A DNA stretch of 64,000 bases from Ralstonia pickettii. Its GTDB lineage: Bacteria; Pseudomonadota; Gammaproteobacteria; Burkholderiales; Burkholderiaceae. A model generated the notes under the pieces. That model was not told the DNA's origin. It did not search any database and worked only from the letters and a program-made list of their open reading frames with translations. Where the stretch lies: the NCBI RefSeq assembly GCF_000607165.1, contig NZ_JFZG01000024.1, positions 930,001-994,000 on the forward strand, written 5' to 3'. Shown here in pieces: positions 19,561-28,078 of this stretch. A program made the position numbers and the translations under genes. Within the stretch, counting starts at the first letter, position 1. Every line of letters begins with the position of its first letter.

Positions 19561-19850
19561 CGAATCCCCCCGGATAAGTTGAGCCCGTGTTGTGACGTAC
19601 GTAGTGAAACGGTGCGGCCGCGCCGGTCATGGCCGGTGCGTGTCAGGCGGCGGCAGTTGGAGTGCGCCGACGTTGCCCGCGAAAGATAGTGGGGCAGCGT
19701 GTCCTAGATCAATAGTTGTAATCACCCGTTGTATTACGAATCACGCAATTTACAGCCTAATCAATTAAGTTATGTTTAATAAAACATAACTTAACTAGAC
19801 CAAGGGTGACGCTGCTCCGCAACCGATGGCTTGCGGAGCGTGGCGCGCCG
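19561..19850. other. AT-rich control region upstream of the formate operon
   Basis: This 290-bp gap separates the hpt stop from the MFS start. The section 19690-19800 is strikingly AT-rich for this genome and ends in the 30-bp inverted repeat listed separately. It is the likely promoter/operator zone of the MFS-fdhF-fdhD operon. No gene is visible. Confidence 0.55.
19765..19794. repeat. Perfect 13-bp AT-rich inverted repeat
   Basis: TTAAGTTATGTTT (19765-19777), loop AATA, then AAACATAACTTAA (19782-19794). It lies about 205 bp upstream of the MFS start codon and 56 bp after the hpt stop. It could be an operator for the formate operon or an AT-only terminator for hpt; there is no GC stem or clean T-run, so an operator is preferred. 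Confidence 0.75.
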
Positions 19851-20264
19851 TTAGCCCACCACCGGCGCGTCTGGCCAGGGGCAGGCGTTGGCCTGCTGGC
19901 GGAATTCATCGGCCAAGGCGCGCAGGCAGGCGAGGGCAGATTCCATTTCTTGCGCACGCTGCTGATAGGGCCCGATGCTTTGCGCAGCGCGCTCGATGCG
20001 GCGGGCAGCATCGCCAATCGGTTGATGCCCCAGCATGCGTGCGGAACCGACGATGCGGTGCGCCGCTTCAACGATCTGTGCGTCCTCGCCGCCGCGGATG
20101 GCGTTCTCCAGGTTGGCGAGATCCTGTTCTGCCGTCTCGCAAAATAGATCGACGATAAAACGCCATTGGTGCAGATCATTGCCAAACAGCTCGATGAGCG
20201 TGTCGACGACCTGCGGAGGGAACTTGGCGGCGACGCTGGGGGATACGTTGGGCGTGGGGAGCAT
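19851..20264 (-). CDS. Orphan histidine-phosphotransfer (Hpt) protein
   Basis: 137 residues, all helical in character. The phosphorylatable histidine is His69 in EAAHRIVGSARMLG, which matches the Hpt motif except that the usual lysine two residues before the glycine-serine is replaced by valine. The N-terminal part (TLIELFGNDLHQWRFIVDLF) resembles the helices that flank Hpt domains in hybrid-kinase systems. No kinase or receiver gene adjoins it, so its partner must be elsewhere. Role in phosphorelay is inferred from the fold. Confidence 0.75.
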   Translation of the reverse strand: MLPTPNVSPSVAAKFPPQVVDTLIELFGNDLHQWRFIVDLFCETAEQDLANLENAIRGGEDAQIVEAAHRIVGSARMLGHQPIGDAARRIERAAQSIGPYQQRAQEMESALACLRALADEFRQQANACPWPDAPVVG

Positions 20265-20361
20265 GGTGGCGATGCGTGCGATAGAACCAGAGGCGCACTC
20301 TGCTCGCCTCGGCTACGCGTCACCATGAGATTGGTCCGATTCTGGTGTGAGCCCAAATGAA

Positions 20362-20396
20362 AACGGGCGCATCGCTGGCAAAGCGATGCGCCCGTT
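20362..20396 (-). terminator. Terminator of the RND efflux operon
   Basis: A perfect 15-bp stem (20362-20376 with 20382-20396) around a 5-base loop, 20 bp after the RND pump stop. On the minus strand it is followed by TTCATTT, so it reads as a strong intrinsic terminator for the efflux operon. Confidence 0.88.
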
Positions 20397-20416
20397 GCGC
20401 TTTCAGCACATGCGGC

Positions 20417-23400
20417 TTAAGGCAGCATGGCCGCTGTGGGATTGACGTCCGCATCGCGCGAGGGCGGCCGGCGATGACGGTGCGCCCACGTGAAGACCAC
20501 CGGCAGCACCAGCAGCGTGAGAATCGTCGTGGTGACCATGCCGCCGACGATCACCAGCGCCAGCGGTCGCTGTGCCTCCGAGCCGATGCTGTGCGACAGC
20601 GCCGCCGGCAACAGGCCCAGGCCCGCCAGCATGGCTGTCATGATCACCGGGCGCAAGCGCAGTGCGGCCCCGTCGACGGTGGCTTCACGCACGTTTTCGG
20701 ATTGCGCCAGCCGATTGACGTACGAGATCAGGATCACCCCGTCCTGGATGGCGATGCCGAACAACGACAGAAAGCCAATCCCCGCCGAAATCGACAGCGT
20801 CTCATGCGCGATATGCAGCGCCAGCAGCCCGCCGATGGCGGCAAACGGCACATTCAGCACCACCATCAGCGCATCCTTGAAGTTGCCGAACGTGCTGTAC
20901 AGCAGCAGGAAGATCACGAGAATCGTCAACGGCACGATCACCATCAGCTTGCTCTGGGCGACCTTCATCTCGTTGAACTGGCCGTCCCACTTGACGGTGT
21001 AGCCCTCGGGTAACTGCACGCCGTTGCCCACCACGTGCTGCGCCTCGTCCACCGCGCTGCCCAAATCGCGCCCGCGCACGCCGAACTTGATGGCGATGTA
21101 GCGCTTGCCGAGTTCGCGGTAGATGAAGAACGGGCCGTCGGTCATTTCCACCTTGGCGATCATCGACAGCGGGATGTGCTGGCCGTCGGGCGTATCGATC
21201 AGCAGTTCGCGGATGGCGTCGTACGACGCGCGTGCCTGCTGGTTCAGCCGCACCGCCAGGCCGAACGATTTCTCGCCCTCCAGGATTTGCGTGACCGGCG
21301 CTCCGCCAATGGCGTATTGCACGAGGTTCTGCACATCGCTCACGTTGATGTTGAAGCGCGCAGCGGCCTGGCGGTCGATGGAAACGTTCAGCGTCGGCTG
21401 GCCCAACTCGCGGAAGATGCCCACGTCCACCAGTCCGTGCACCTTCTTGAGCTGCGCCTGGATTTCGTTGGCTTTGGCTTCGAGCACATTCAGGTCATTG
21501 CCGAACAGTTTGACCGAGTTCTCGCCCTTCACGCCCGAGAGCGCTTCATCCACGTTGTCCTGGATGTACTGCGAGAAGTTGTATTCGATGCCCGGAATCT
21601 TCTCCAGACGCTTGGACAGGCGCTCGACCAGCTTCCCCTTCGTCATGCCGGCGGGCCATTGGTCAGGCGGCGCGAAGTACAGGCCGTATTCCTGGTTGAA
21701 CACGCCGGTGGAATCGGTGCCGTCATCGGGGCGGCCGATCTGCACCGAAACCTGATTGATTTCCGGCTGCTTGACGAAGTACGCGCGCAGGTCGTTGGCC
21801 ACTGACGACGAGTAGTCCAGGTCGACCGTGTTGGGCAACGTAATGCGTAGCCACAGGTTGTTTTCTTCCAGCGTCGGGAGGAACTCGGTACCGAGGAACG
21901 TGGCGCTATACAGCGTCAGAACGAGCGCCGTGATGGCCGTGGCAAAGACGGCCATCGGGCGTGCAATGAGCTTGCGCAGCAACGGCTTGTACCAGCGCAG
22001 AATCGCCGTAATAAACGCCGGCGAATGCGGATGCAGCGTCTTGCCGAAGACGAACGACGTGGTGGCCGGCACGAAGGTCAGGCTCAGCACGATCGACGCC
22101 ATCAAGGCAAAGCCCATCGTGAACGCCATCGGCTTGAAGATGATGCCTTCCACGCCGCCGATGAAGAACAGCGGCGAATACGCCACGATGATGATGCCCG
22201 TAGAGAAGATCATCGCGCGCTGCACTTCGCTGGTGGCCTTGATGATGGCATCGTCGAGTTTCTCGGCGCCTTCTTCCAGATGCCGCATGATGTTTTCCAT
22301 CACGATCACGGCTGCGTCGACAATCACCCCAAAGTCGATCGCCCCGAGCGAGATCAAATTGGCCGGCACATGGAAGTGTTCCATGCTGATGAACGACACG
22401 CACAGCGCCAGCGGAATCACCGCCGCCACCACAGCCGCCGCACGGAAATTGCCCAGGAAGACGAACAACACCGCCAGCACCAGCGAGATGCCCACCACCA
22501 GCGTGTGTTCAACTGTGCCCATGGTGATGTCGAGCAGCACCTGGCGGTCGTAGAACGGCTTGATCTGAACGCTCTTGGGCAGGATGCCGTTGTTCAGTTC
22601 CGTTACCTTTTCGCGCACCTTGGCCAGCACCTCGCTGGCGTTGGCGTCGCGCTTGAGCAGCACGATGCCTTCCACCACGTCGGGCTGGTCGTTGTATTGC
22701 ACCTGGCCCAGACGCTGCACGTTGCCGACTTCAACCTCGGCAATATCGCGCACGCGCACCGGCACGCCGTTGTTGGCGGCCACCACCACGTTGCGGATAT
22801 CGTCAACCGTCTGCAGCAGGCCCACGCCGCGCACGACGAACTGCTGCTCGCCGTCTCGCAGCAGGTTGCCGCCAGTGTTGTTGTTGGCGTTGCCGATGGC
22901 CGTGATGAGCTGCGACAGCGTGATGCCGTACGACTGCAGCTTCGCCGGCGACGGCACGATGTGATACTCCTTCACCTTGCCGCCGAAGGAGCTGACATCC
23001 GCCACCCCCTGCACATGCTTCAGCTCTTTGGTGATGTCGTAGTCCTGATAGCTCTTGAGCGTGGTCAGGTCTACGCCGTTGCCCACGAGGCGAAAGCGCA
23101 TGATCTCGCCCGTGGCGTCGGAGTCGGGGCTCAGCGACGGCTGCACACCGGTCGGCAGATTGGCTGCCGCCACGTATTGCGAGAAGTTCTGCCGCGCCTT
23201 GAAGCTGTCGGTGCCTTCCTTGAACTTGAGCGTCACCACCGACAGCCCGAACAGCGATACCGAGCGGAACGACTGCACATCCGGCACGCCAGCCAACGCA
23301 TTCTCGATCGGGATGGTGATCTGCTGTTCGACTTCGGTCGTGCTGCGGCCCGGCCATTGCGTGATGGCCTGCACCGACAACGGCGCCACGCCCGGATACG

Positions 23401-23512
23401 CCTGCAGCGGCAGCTCGCGGAACGCCAGCACGCCCGCCACCAGCAGCGCGATCGCCAGGAAGACAATCAGCAGCCGCCGCTTGAGAATGCCCGCGATGGG
23501 GTTGAAGCCCAT
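20417..23512 (-). CDS. Heavy-metal efflux RND pump (CzcA/CusA family)
   Basis: 1031 residues, the normal HME-RND length, with a 12-helix pattern and two large periplasmic loops. The N-terminus ends its first helix in FRELPLQAYPGVAPLSVQ. In the fourth helix (about residues 390-405) the family motif reads IDFGVIVDAAVIVMEN, closest to the divalent-cation (Co/Zn/Ni/Cd) subgroups rather than the Cu/Ag CusA type. It exports metal by proton antiport together with the two upstream products. The exact ion is not certain from sequence. It starts 2 bp after the fusion-protein stop. Confidence 0.92.
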   Translation of the reverse strand: MGFNPIAGILKRRLLIVFLAIALLVAGVLAFRELPLQAYPGVAPLSVQAITQWPGRSTTEVEQQITIPIENALAGVPDVQSFRSVSLFGLSVVTLKFKEGTDSFKARQNFSQYVAAANLPTGVQPSLSPDSDATGEIMRFRLVGNGVDLTTLKSYQDYDITKELKHVQGVADVSSFGGKVKEYHIVPSPAKLQSYGITLSQLITAIGNANNNTGGNLLRDGEQQFVVRGVGLLQTVDDIRNVVVAANNGVPVRVRDIAEVEVGNVQRLGQVQYNDQPDVVEGIVLLKRDANASEVLAKVREKVTELNNGILPKSVQIKPFYDRQVLLDITMGTVEHTLVVGISLVLAVLFVFLGNFRAAAVVAAVIPLALCVSFISMEHFHVPANLISLGAIDFGVIVDAAVIVMENIMRHLEEGAEKLDDAIIKATSEVQRAMIFSTGIIIVAYSPLFFIGGVEGIIFKPMAFTMGFALMASIVLSLTFVPATTSFVFGKTLHPHSPAFITAILRWYKPLLRKLIARPMAVFATAITALVLTLYSATFLGTEFLPTLEENNLWLRITLPNTVDLDYSSSVANDLRAYFVKQPEINQVSVQIGRPDDGTDSTGVFNQEYGLYFAPPDQWPAGMTKGKLVERLSKRLEKIPGIEYNFSQYIQDNVDEALSGVKGENSVKLFGNDLNVLEAKANEIQAQLKKVHGLVDVGIFRELGQPTLNVSIDRQAAARFNINVSDVQNLVQYAIGGAPVTQILEGEKSFGLAVRLNQQARASYDAIRELLIDTPDGQHIPLSMIAKVEMTDGPFFIYRELGKRYIAIKFGVRGRDLGSAVDEAQHVVGNGVQLPEGYTVKWDGQFNEMKVAQSKLMVIVPLTILVIFLLLYSTFGNFKDALMVVLNVPFAAIGGLLALHIAHETLSISAGIGFLSLFGIAIQDGVILISYVNRLAQSENVREATVDGAALRLRPVIMTAMLAGLGLLPAALSHSIGSEAQRPLALVIVGGMVTTTILTLLVLPVVFTWAHRHRRPPSRDADVNPTAAMLP

Positions 23513-23514
23513 GC

Positions 23515-24663
23515 CTACGCCCCCGCCTTGACGATCATCTCGTTGAGCAGCGCGGCGCCGCGCACCACTACCTGCGACGAAGCCTCAAGTCCGGCCGTCA
23601 CGGCAAAGTTGCCGTCGGTGCCGGTGTCCTTGCCGTGCACTTCCACGCGCTTGAAATGCGTGGCATCGCTCTGCACGATCACGTAGTAGCTGCCGTGGTC
23701 TTTCACCAAGGCGGCCTTCGGCACCACCGTGGCCTGGCCGCTGCCGGTCTGGATGCGCGCCGTGGCGTACATCTCGGGGCGCAGCAGGCCGTCGGTGTTG
23801 GGCACGTCGCAGCGTACCGTCAGGGTGTGCGTTGCCGGGTCGATGTTCGGGGCGATAAAGCTCACGCGGCCGGTGAACTCGCGGTCCGGATACGCCGACG
23901 TATGCAGCGAGATCGGCTGACCGATACGCACGCTGGCAATGTCGTTCTCATAGACATTGCCCGTGAACCACAGCACACGCGTATCGACGATGCTCATGAA
24001 CGAGTCACCCACGTTCAGGAAGGCGCCCGGGTCCATGTTGCGCTTGACGATCGTGCCCGAGATGGGCGCGCGCAGCGTCAGGTGTTCAGCCGGCGTGCCG
24101 CGCTTGGCGATCTGCGCGACATCGGCATCGGACATGCCCAGCACATGCAGGCGGCCAGCCGCGGACTGTACGGTGGCGTCTGCATCGTCCTGCAGATCCT
24201 TCATGTTGGAACCCTTGAGCTGGCGGGCGGTATTCAGCGCCAGCAGATATTCCTTCTGCGCGGAGATGAAGTCTGGCGAGTAGAGCTGCGCAATCGGCTG
24301 CCCCTCGCGCACCAGCGCACCTTCGAACAGGAGAATCTGGTCCAGCCGCCCAGCCACGCGCGCCGATGCCAACTTGGTGCGCTCGGCGTTGTAGGCGAGC
24401 TTGCCGGGCGTGGACAGCTCCACTGGCACCGAAAGCTGACTGACCTGTGCAACCTTCACCTGCTGCGGGTCGAAGCCGCCGGCCGGAATTTCAACCGAAT
24501 CCGGTTTCGCGCGCGCCGTGGCTGCCGGAGTGGATGCCGCGGTGGTAACGGGTTTAGCGGTCTCGGCGGGCGCAGCGGCGGGCCATTTGCGTCCGACCAC
24601 CACACCAACAGCAAGGGCTGCGGCCAAGGCGATGACTGCAACAACGGGAGAGAACTTCTTCAT
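23515..24663 (-). CDS. RND efflux membrane-fusion protein (CzcB-like)
   Basis: 382 residues. An N-terminal membrane anchor (VVAVIALAAALAVGVVVG) is followed by an Ala/Pro/Thr linker. The lipoyl/barrel halves contain GRLDQILLFEGALVREGQPI and RAPISGTIVKRNMDPGAFLN, and the beta-barrel region includes YENDIASVRIGQPISL. It links the RND pump to the outer-membrane channel in the periplasm. It lacks the His-rich N-terminal metal-binding tail found in some CzcB proteins. It lies 4 bp after the outer-membrane gene. Confidence 0.9.
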   Translation of the reverse strand: MKKFSPVVAVIALAAALAVGVVVGRKWPAAAPAETAKPVTTAASTPAATARAKPDSVEIPAGGFDPQQVKVAQVSQLSVPVELSTPGKLAYNAERTKLASARVAGRLDQILLFEGALVREGQPIAQLYSPDFISAQKEYLLALNTARQLKGSNMKDLQDDADATVQSAAGRLHVLGMSDADVAQIAKRGTPAEHLTLRAPISGTIVKRNMDPGAFLNVGDSFMSIVDTRVLWFTGNVYENDIASVRIGQPISLHTSAYPDREFTGRVSFIAPNIDPATHTLTVRCDVPNTDGLLRPEMYATARIQTGSGQATVVPKAALVKDHGSYYVIVQSDATHFKRVEVHGKDTGTDGNFAVTAGLEASSQVVVRGAALLNEMIVKAGA

Positions 24664-24667
24664 GATG

Positions 24668-26038
24668 TTATTGAGCTTGAACCGGCGAGCGACCGGTGGC
24701 CGCGAGCAGCGCGTGATAGGCCTGCAAGGCCGTGGCCTGAGCCTGGGCGACCGACAGTTCTGCGTTCCTGAGCGCGCCCTGGGCGGTGAGCAGGTCGTTG
24801 AAATCAGCGTTGTTGCTGGCGTAGTTGGTCATCGTCACGCGATAGGCCGCCAGCGCTTGCGGCAGTTGCCGCTGCTTGTTGAAGTCGAGTTGGGCAAGCG
24901 TCTGGCGCAGCGTGTTATAGGCGGTATCGACGGCCAATAGCGTCTGCTGGCGCACCGACACGTCATTCGCCTCGGTGGCGATCTGGCTTTCCACCGCCTG
25001 ATTCACGCCGTACTTCTCTTTGGTCAGGAACCAGAACGGAATGATCACGTCCAGCTCGATCTGGTAGCTGTTCGGGCGCACGCCATACGGCGGGTTGTCC
25101 GTGGTGACGGTGGCGATGACCTGGAAGTCGGGCAGGTAGGCCTTGCGCGCCAGCGTCACGCTCTTGCGGGCGGCGTCCATCAGGTCTGCCGACGCCTTGA
25201 TCGACGGGTGCTCGCGCAGTGCCTGGTTTTCCAGCTCGGGCAGCGGCTCTTCCGGCAGGTGTACGGACTCGTCATCGGCCCGCAGCACGAGCGGGAAGCT
25301 CGGCTCCTTGCCGATGAGCGTGTTGAGGGTCTGCAGCGTGCTGTCGTACTGACGCTGCGCGGCAAACAGGTCGTTCTGCGCGCTGCTCTGCATGACCTGC
25401 GCGTTGAGGAAGTCGGCGTAGGCAGCGGCATTGTTGGCGTAGCGCACGCGCGTGATCTGCTTGACCTGCTCCAGGCGCGTGATGGTCAGCTTCTGTACAT
25501 CGATCTGCTTCTGCAGCGCGATCGCCTGGTAGTACGTAGTGGAAAGCTGCGCGTAGAGCTGCAGGTACAGCGCGTCGTTTTGCGCGTTCAGCGATTCCGC
25601 CTGGCGATCGGCAATCTCAGCGGCCAGCGCTTTCTTGCCCGGAAACGGGATCTGCTGCGTCAGGTTGTACTGGCTGCCGCCCGCGCGGTTGACCGCCAGC
25701 GGAAAACCCTTCGGGATGCTGTTCCAGATGTAGCCGAGCTGCGGGTTGTTGGGCGCGGCAAGTTGCGGGGGGATCGATTTGGCCGACAGGTAGTTATGGC
25801 GCGCCTGGATCAACTGCGGGTTGTTGCCTTTCAGCTCCTGCAGCAGTTCGACGAGGTTGAAGCCCGCGCCCGTCACGCCCGGAACGGAAGGCTTGATCGA
25901 CGGCATGGTCGCCACCGGCATGCTGGCCGCAGCCGGTGCCGGCGCAGGCGTGGCTGCCCAGGCAGCGGCAAATGGCAGGCAGGCCACCGCGCACAGCACG
26001 GCCCTCGCCCGTGGATGGAACGCACCCCGATGTTTCAC
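24668..26038 (-). CDS. RND efflux outer-membrane factor (CzcC/TolC family)
   Basis: 456 residues with a signal peptide (CAVACLPFAAAWAATPAPA) and two long helical repeats typical of TolC-like channels, for example LVELLQELKGNNPQLIQARH near the N-terminus and ALAAYRVTMTNYASNNADFN in the second half. No lipobox is seen. It forms the outer-membrane exit of the metal efflux pump and is first in the three-gene operon. The 156-bp gap upstream, after the MerR gene, holds a small hairpin (26142-26157) and the palindrome GTCATATGAC (26167-26176), possible control sites. Confidence 0.9.
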   Translation of the reverse strand: MKHRGAFHPRARAVLCAVACLPFAAAWAATPAPAPAAASMPVATMPSIKPSVPGVTGAGFNLVELLQELKGNNPQLIQARHNYLSAKSIPPQLAAPNNPQLGYIWNSIPKGFPLAVNRAGGSQYNLTQQIPFPGKKALAAEIADRQAESLNAQNDALYLQLYAQLSTTYYQAIALQKQIDVQKLTITRLEQVKQITRVRYANNAAAYADFLNAQVMQSSAQNDLFAAQRQYDSTLQTLNTLIGKEPSFPLVLRADDESVHLPEEPLPELENQALREHPSIKASADLMDAARKSVTLARKAYLPDFQVIATVTTDNPPYGVRPNSYQIELDVIIPFWFLTKEKYGVNQAVESQIATEANDVSVRQQTLLAVDTAYNTLRQTLAQLDFNKQRQLPQALAAYRVTMTNYASNNADFNDLLTAQGALRNAELSVAQAQATALQAYHALLAATGRSPVQAQ

Positions 26039-26194
26039 TGCAGCAGACTCCCTTTGAGACGGGAGCGTTTTTACCGACGCGAACTTTCAAGCGCCTTTCA
26101 CGACTCAGCAAGCCGTCAGGGCGTGGAGAAAACGCGCCAAACCCGCCCTGTGGCGGGAGTCTGCGACAGTCATATGACAAGACGTGTCGGAGTC

Positions 26195-26596
26195 TCAGGT
26201 CGGTGCAAGCGGGCATGGCATCCCGACGCGGGCAGCGAGTGCATCACGCGTGGCCTGCAAGCTGGCGATGCGGACATCGATGGCGGCAAGTTTCTCCCGC
26301 AGTAGCGCCGTAACGGCGGCATCGGTGTCGGGTTGCTGCCACACCTGCGACATCCCTTCGCCAATTTCTGCCAGCGTGAAGCCCAGTTGCTGAGCCGTGC
26401 GCACGTAGTTCACGAGTTCCACGGTTTCGGGCGGGTAAGCGCGGTAGCCGTTACTGCGGCGTCGCGCCCGGATCAGGCCGCGTACCTCGTAAAAGCGCAG
26501 GCCATCCCGCGAGACGCCGGTGGCGGCGGCCAGGTCGCCGATGGAAAGGTCGCCGGTACGCGCGTTGGAAGCGGAAGCGGGAAGTGCAGCAGGCAT
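26195..26596 (-). CDS. MerR-family transcriptional regulator
   Basis: 133 residues. The winged helix reads SIGDLAAATGVSRDGLRFYE, then VRGLIRARRRSNGYRAYPPE, followed by the dimerisation helix ending LQATRDALAARVG. Only one cysteine is present near the C-terminus (GMPCPLAPT), so the paired metal-binding cysteines of CueR, ZntR and CadR are missing; NmlR/AdhR-like stress regulators are a closer model. It faces a small membrane-protein gene across a MerR-type promoter and precedes the metal efflux operon on the same strand, so either could be its target. Confidence 0.9.
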   Translation of the reverse strand: MPAALPASASNARTGDLSIGDLAAATGVSRDGLRFYEVRGLIRARRRSNGYRAYPPETVELVNYVRTAQQLGFTLAEIGEGMSQVWQQPDTDAAVTALLREKLAAIDVRIASLQATRDALAARVGMPCPLAPT

Positions 26597-26627
26597 GGTG
26601 GCTTGGAAGAGTGGGGCGGCCGAGCGC

Positions 26628-26657
26628 TTGACCTTGGAGCGTACACCAAGCTTTACC
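26628..26657 (+). promoter_or_regulatory. MerR-type promoter with internal dyad
   Basis: A good -35 box TTGACC (26628-26633) and a -10-like TTTACC (26652-26657) are spaced 18 bp apart. Between them lies the dyad CTTGG-N8-CCAAG (26633-26650). A dyad placed inside an over-long spacer is the hallmark of MerR-family control, and the CTTGGAG half resembles known NmlR/AdhR operators. The promoter reads into the membrane-protein gene at 26694. Confidence 0.65.
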
Positions 26658-26693
26658 GTGGCGACTCCTTCACTTCATTCCTGGAGTTTCACC

Positions 26694-27116
26694 ATGGTTT
26701 CTGAATCGACCTTCCTGCGTGTGGTGCGCGCCAGCGGCTGGTATGACCTGATCGTGACTGCACCGTTTGCCACGCCGTGGACGTTTGCCCTGTTGCATCA
26801 AGCGCTCACTGCATTGGCGCACGCGCTGGGCATCGGCCGCTTGCCGGCATTTGAGCCAGAGCACCTGCTGATGGCCAATCTGATGGGGTCGGTGGTGTGC
26901 GTGTGGTCGGTGCTGCGCATCCGACAGCCGAGTGTGGCGCTGGGCCGGTACGACGCCGCGGCACGCGGCCTCTTTGCAGCGTGGCAGGCCTATGCGCTGG
27001 CATCCGGCGCCTCGCTGCTGGTGTTGCCGTTCCTGATTGCGGAGATCGGCTTCGGCCTGCTGCAATCGGTGCCCGTGGGCCGCTTGCCAGGGCGGACGGG
27101 CACACAGGCAGCTTAA
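26694..27116 (+). CDS. Small integral membrane protein, MerR-regulated candidate
   Basis: About 140 residues from an ATG at 26694, downstream of the MerR-type promoter. Four hydrophobic segments are visible, including TAPFATPWTFALLHQALTAL, LMANLMGSVVCVWSVL, GLFAAWQAYALASGASLLVL and PFLIAEIGFGLLQ. No family is recognised with certainty. The divergent MerR gene suggests induction by the regulator's signal. An in-frame codon at 26520 would overlap the MerR gene and promoter and is rejected as the start. Confidence 0.75.
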   Translation: MVSESTFLRVVRASGWYDLIVTAPFATPWTFALLHQALTALAHALGIGRLPAFEPEHLLMANLMGSVVCVWSVLRIRQPSVALGRYDAAARGLFAAWQAYALASGASLLVLPFLIAEIGFGLLQSVPVGRLPGRTGTQAA

Positions 27117-27129
27117 GTGCTTGAACGCG

Positions 27130-27546
27130 TTAGCGCGCGGCCGGGGCGCTGGCCGGTGCCGCCGGCGGCAAGCCGGCCGGGATGTACGGGCCGCCGCCCA
27201 GCACCTGCATGCGCGACAGCACGCGCAACTGGTTGTCGAGCTTGGCCGAGTCAACAAAGCGTTTGACGTCGTCACCAGCCCGTCGGGCCATTTCGGGGGT
27301 ATCGACCCAGCCCGTCAGCGTGACCTTGCCGTCTGGGGTAGAGCGGATGCGGATCTGGCGCGTGCTGAGCGCTGTGTCCTGATCCAGCGCCGCCTTGACC
27401 TGGTACGACAGCAGCGAATCGTCGAGCATGCGCGCGCCGGTGGTGTTCGGGCTATCGCCCCACGCGCAGGCAGTGAGAACAGTTGCGGCGGCGATTGCAG
27501 CCAACACACCGGTTGAGGCAGCGAAGGACAACTGACGGAAGCGCAT
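27130..27546 (-). CDS. BON-domain lipoprotein
   Basis: 138 residues. A lipoprotein signal ends in the lipobox VLTACAWG, so the mature protein is lipid-anchored. Residues about 45-110 form one BON domain (LLSYQVKAALDQDTALS, then GKVTLTGWVDTPEMARRAGD), as in OsmY/DolP-like envelope proteins. The tail is rich in Pro and Ala. It lies 61 bp downstream of the DoxX gene of the bufferin operon and on the same strand, so it may be co-transcribed, but a direct role there is not established. Confidence 0.88.
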   Translation of the reverse strand: MRFRQLSFAASTGVLAAIAAATVLTACAWGDSPNTTGARMLDDSLLSYQVKAALDQDTALSTRQIRIRSTPDGKVTLTGWVDTPEMARRAGDDVKRFVDSAKLDNQLRVLSRMQVLGGGPYIPAGLPPAAPASAPAAR

Positions 27547-27607
27547 CGATGCTCCTGAAGAGAGGGCGACAGAACCACATCATAAGCCTGCTGCCCACCC
27601 AATCTGC

Positions 27608-28078
27608 TTAATGCGTGCGGCGCTCCCAAAGGGTCTGCACCGCCAGCCAACCCGGTCCCACCGTCGCCACGAGCGCAATCAGAACGCCCCACACAAAATG
27701 AAATTCGATGGCCGACGCCGACAGATTGGCCCAGTACGACACCGCTGCTACCACGTTGACGAAGAACAGCCCCGCCGCCGCCAACCGCGGCACGATGCCG
27801 ACCAGCATGAGAGACGGGAAGACCAGTTCGCCAAATGTGCCAAGCGCCGCTGCCAGGGCCGGGTGCAATAGCGGCACCTTGTATTCCTCCGTGAACAGCA
27901 GCACGGTCGTGTCCCAGTCGTGCAGCTTGGTCAGGCCCGAGCGGAAGAACACGTAGAAAAGATACGCCCGTGCGATCAACAAGATGAGCGAGCAGAGCGC
28001 GCTTTGCGGCCCGGCGAGTCGGTCAAGCGAAGCGCGGATGCGCGTGAGCGGGGCAAAGGTCGTGGCGAGGGTGTTCAT
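27608..28078 (-). CDS. DoxX-family membrane protein of the bufferin operon (BufD-like)
   Basis: About 156 residues starting at ATG 28078, which overlaps the stop of the upstream gene (ATGA). Four membrane helices and the DoxX motifs ARAYLFYVFFRSGLTKLHDW and LAAALGTFGELVFPSLMLVG are clear. DoxX proteins regularly accompany DUF692/DUF2063 pairs in bufferin loci, where they are thought to support maturation or export redox chemistry. The precise activity is unknown. Confidence 0.85.
   Translation of the reverse strand: MNTLATTFAPLTRIRASLDRLAGPQSALCSLILLIARAYLFYVFFRSGLTKLHDWDTTVLLFTEEYKVPLLHPALAAALGTFGELVFPSLMLVGIVPRLAAAGLFFVNVVAAVSYWANLSASAIEFHFVWGVLIALVATVGPGWLAVQTLWERRTH

Noticed and set aside
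22025-23686. A 553-residue plus-strand frame opposite the RND pump
   Set aside because: It mirrors the pump coding sequence and has low-complexity His/Arg content; no ribosome site.
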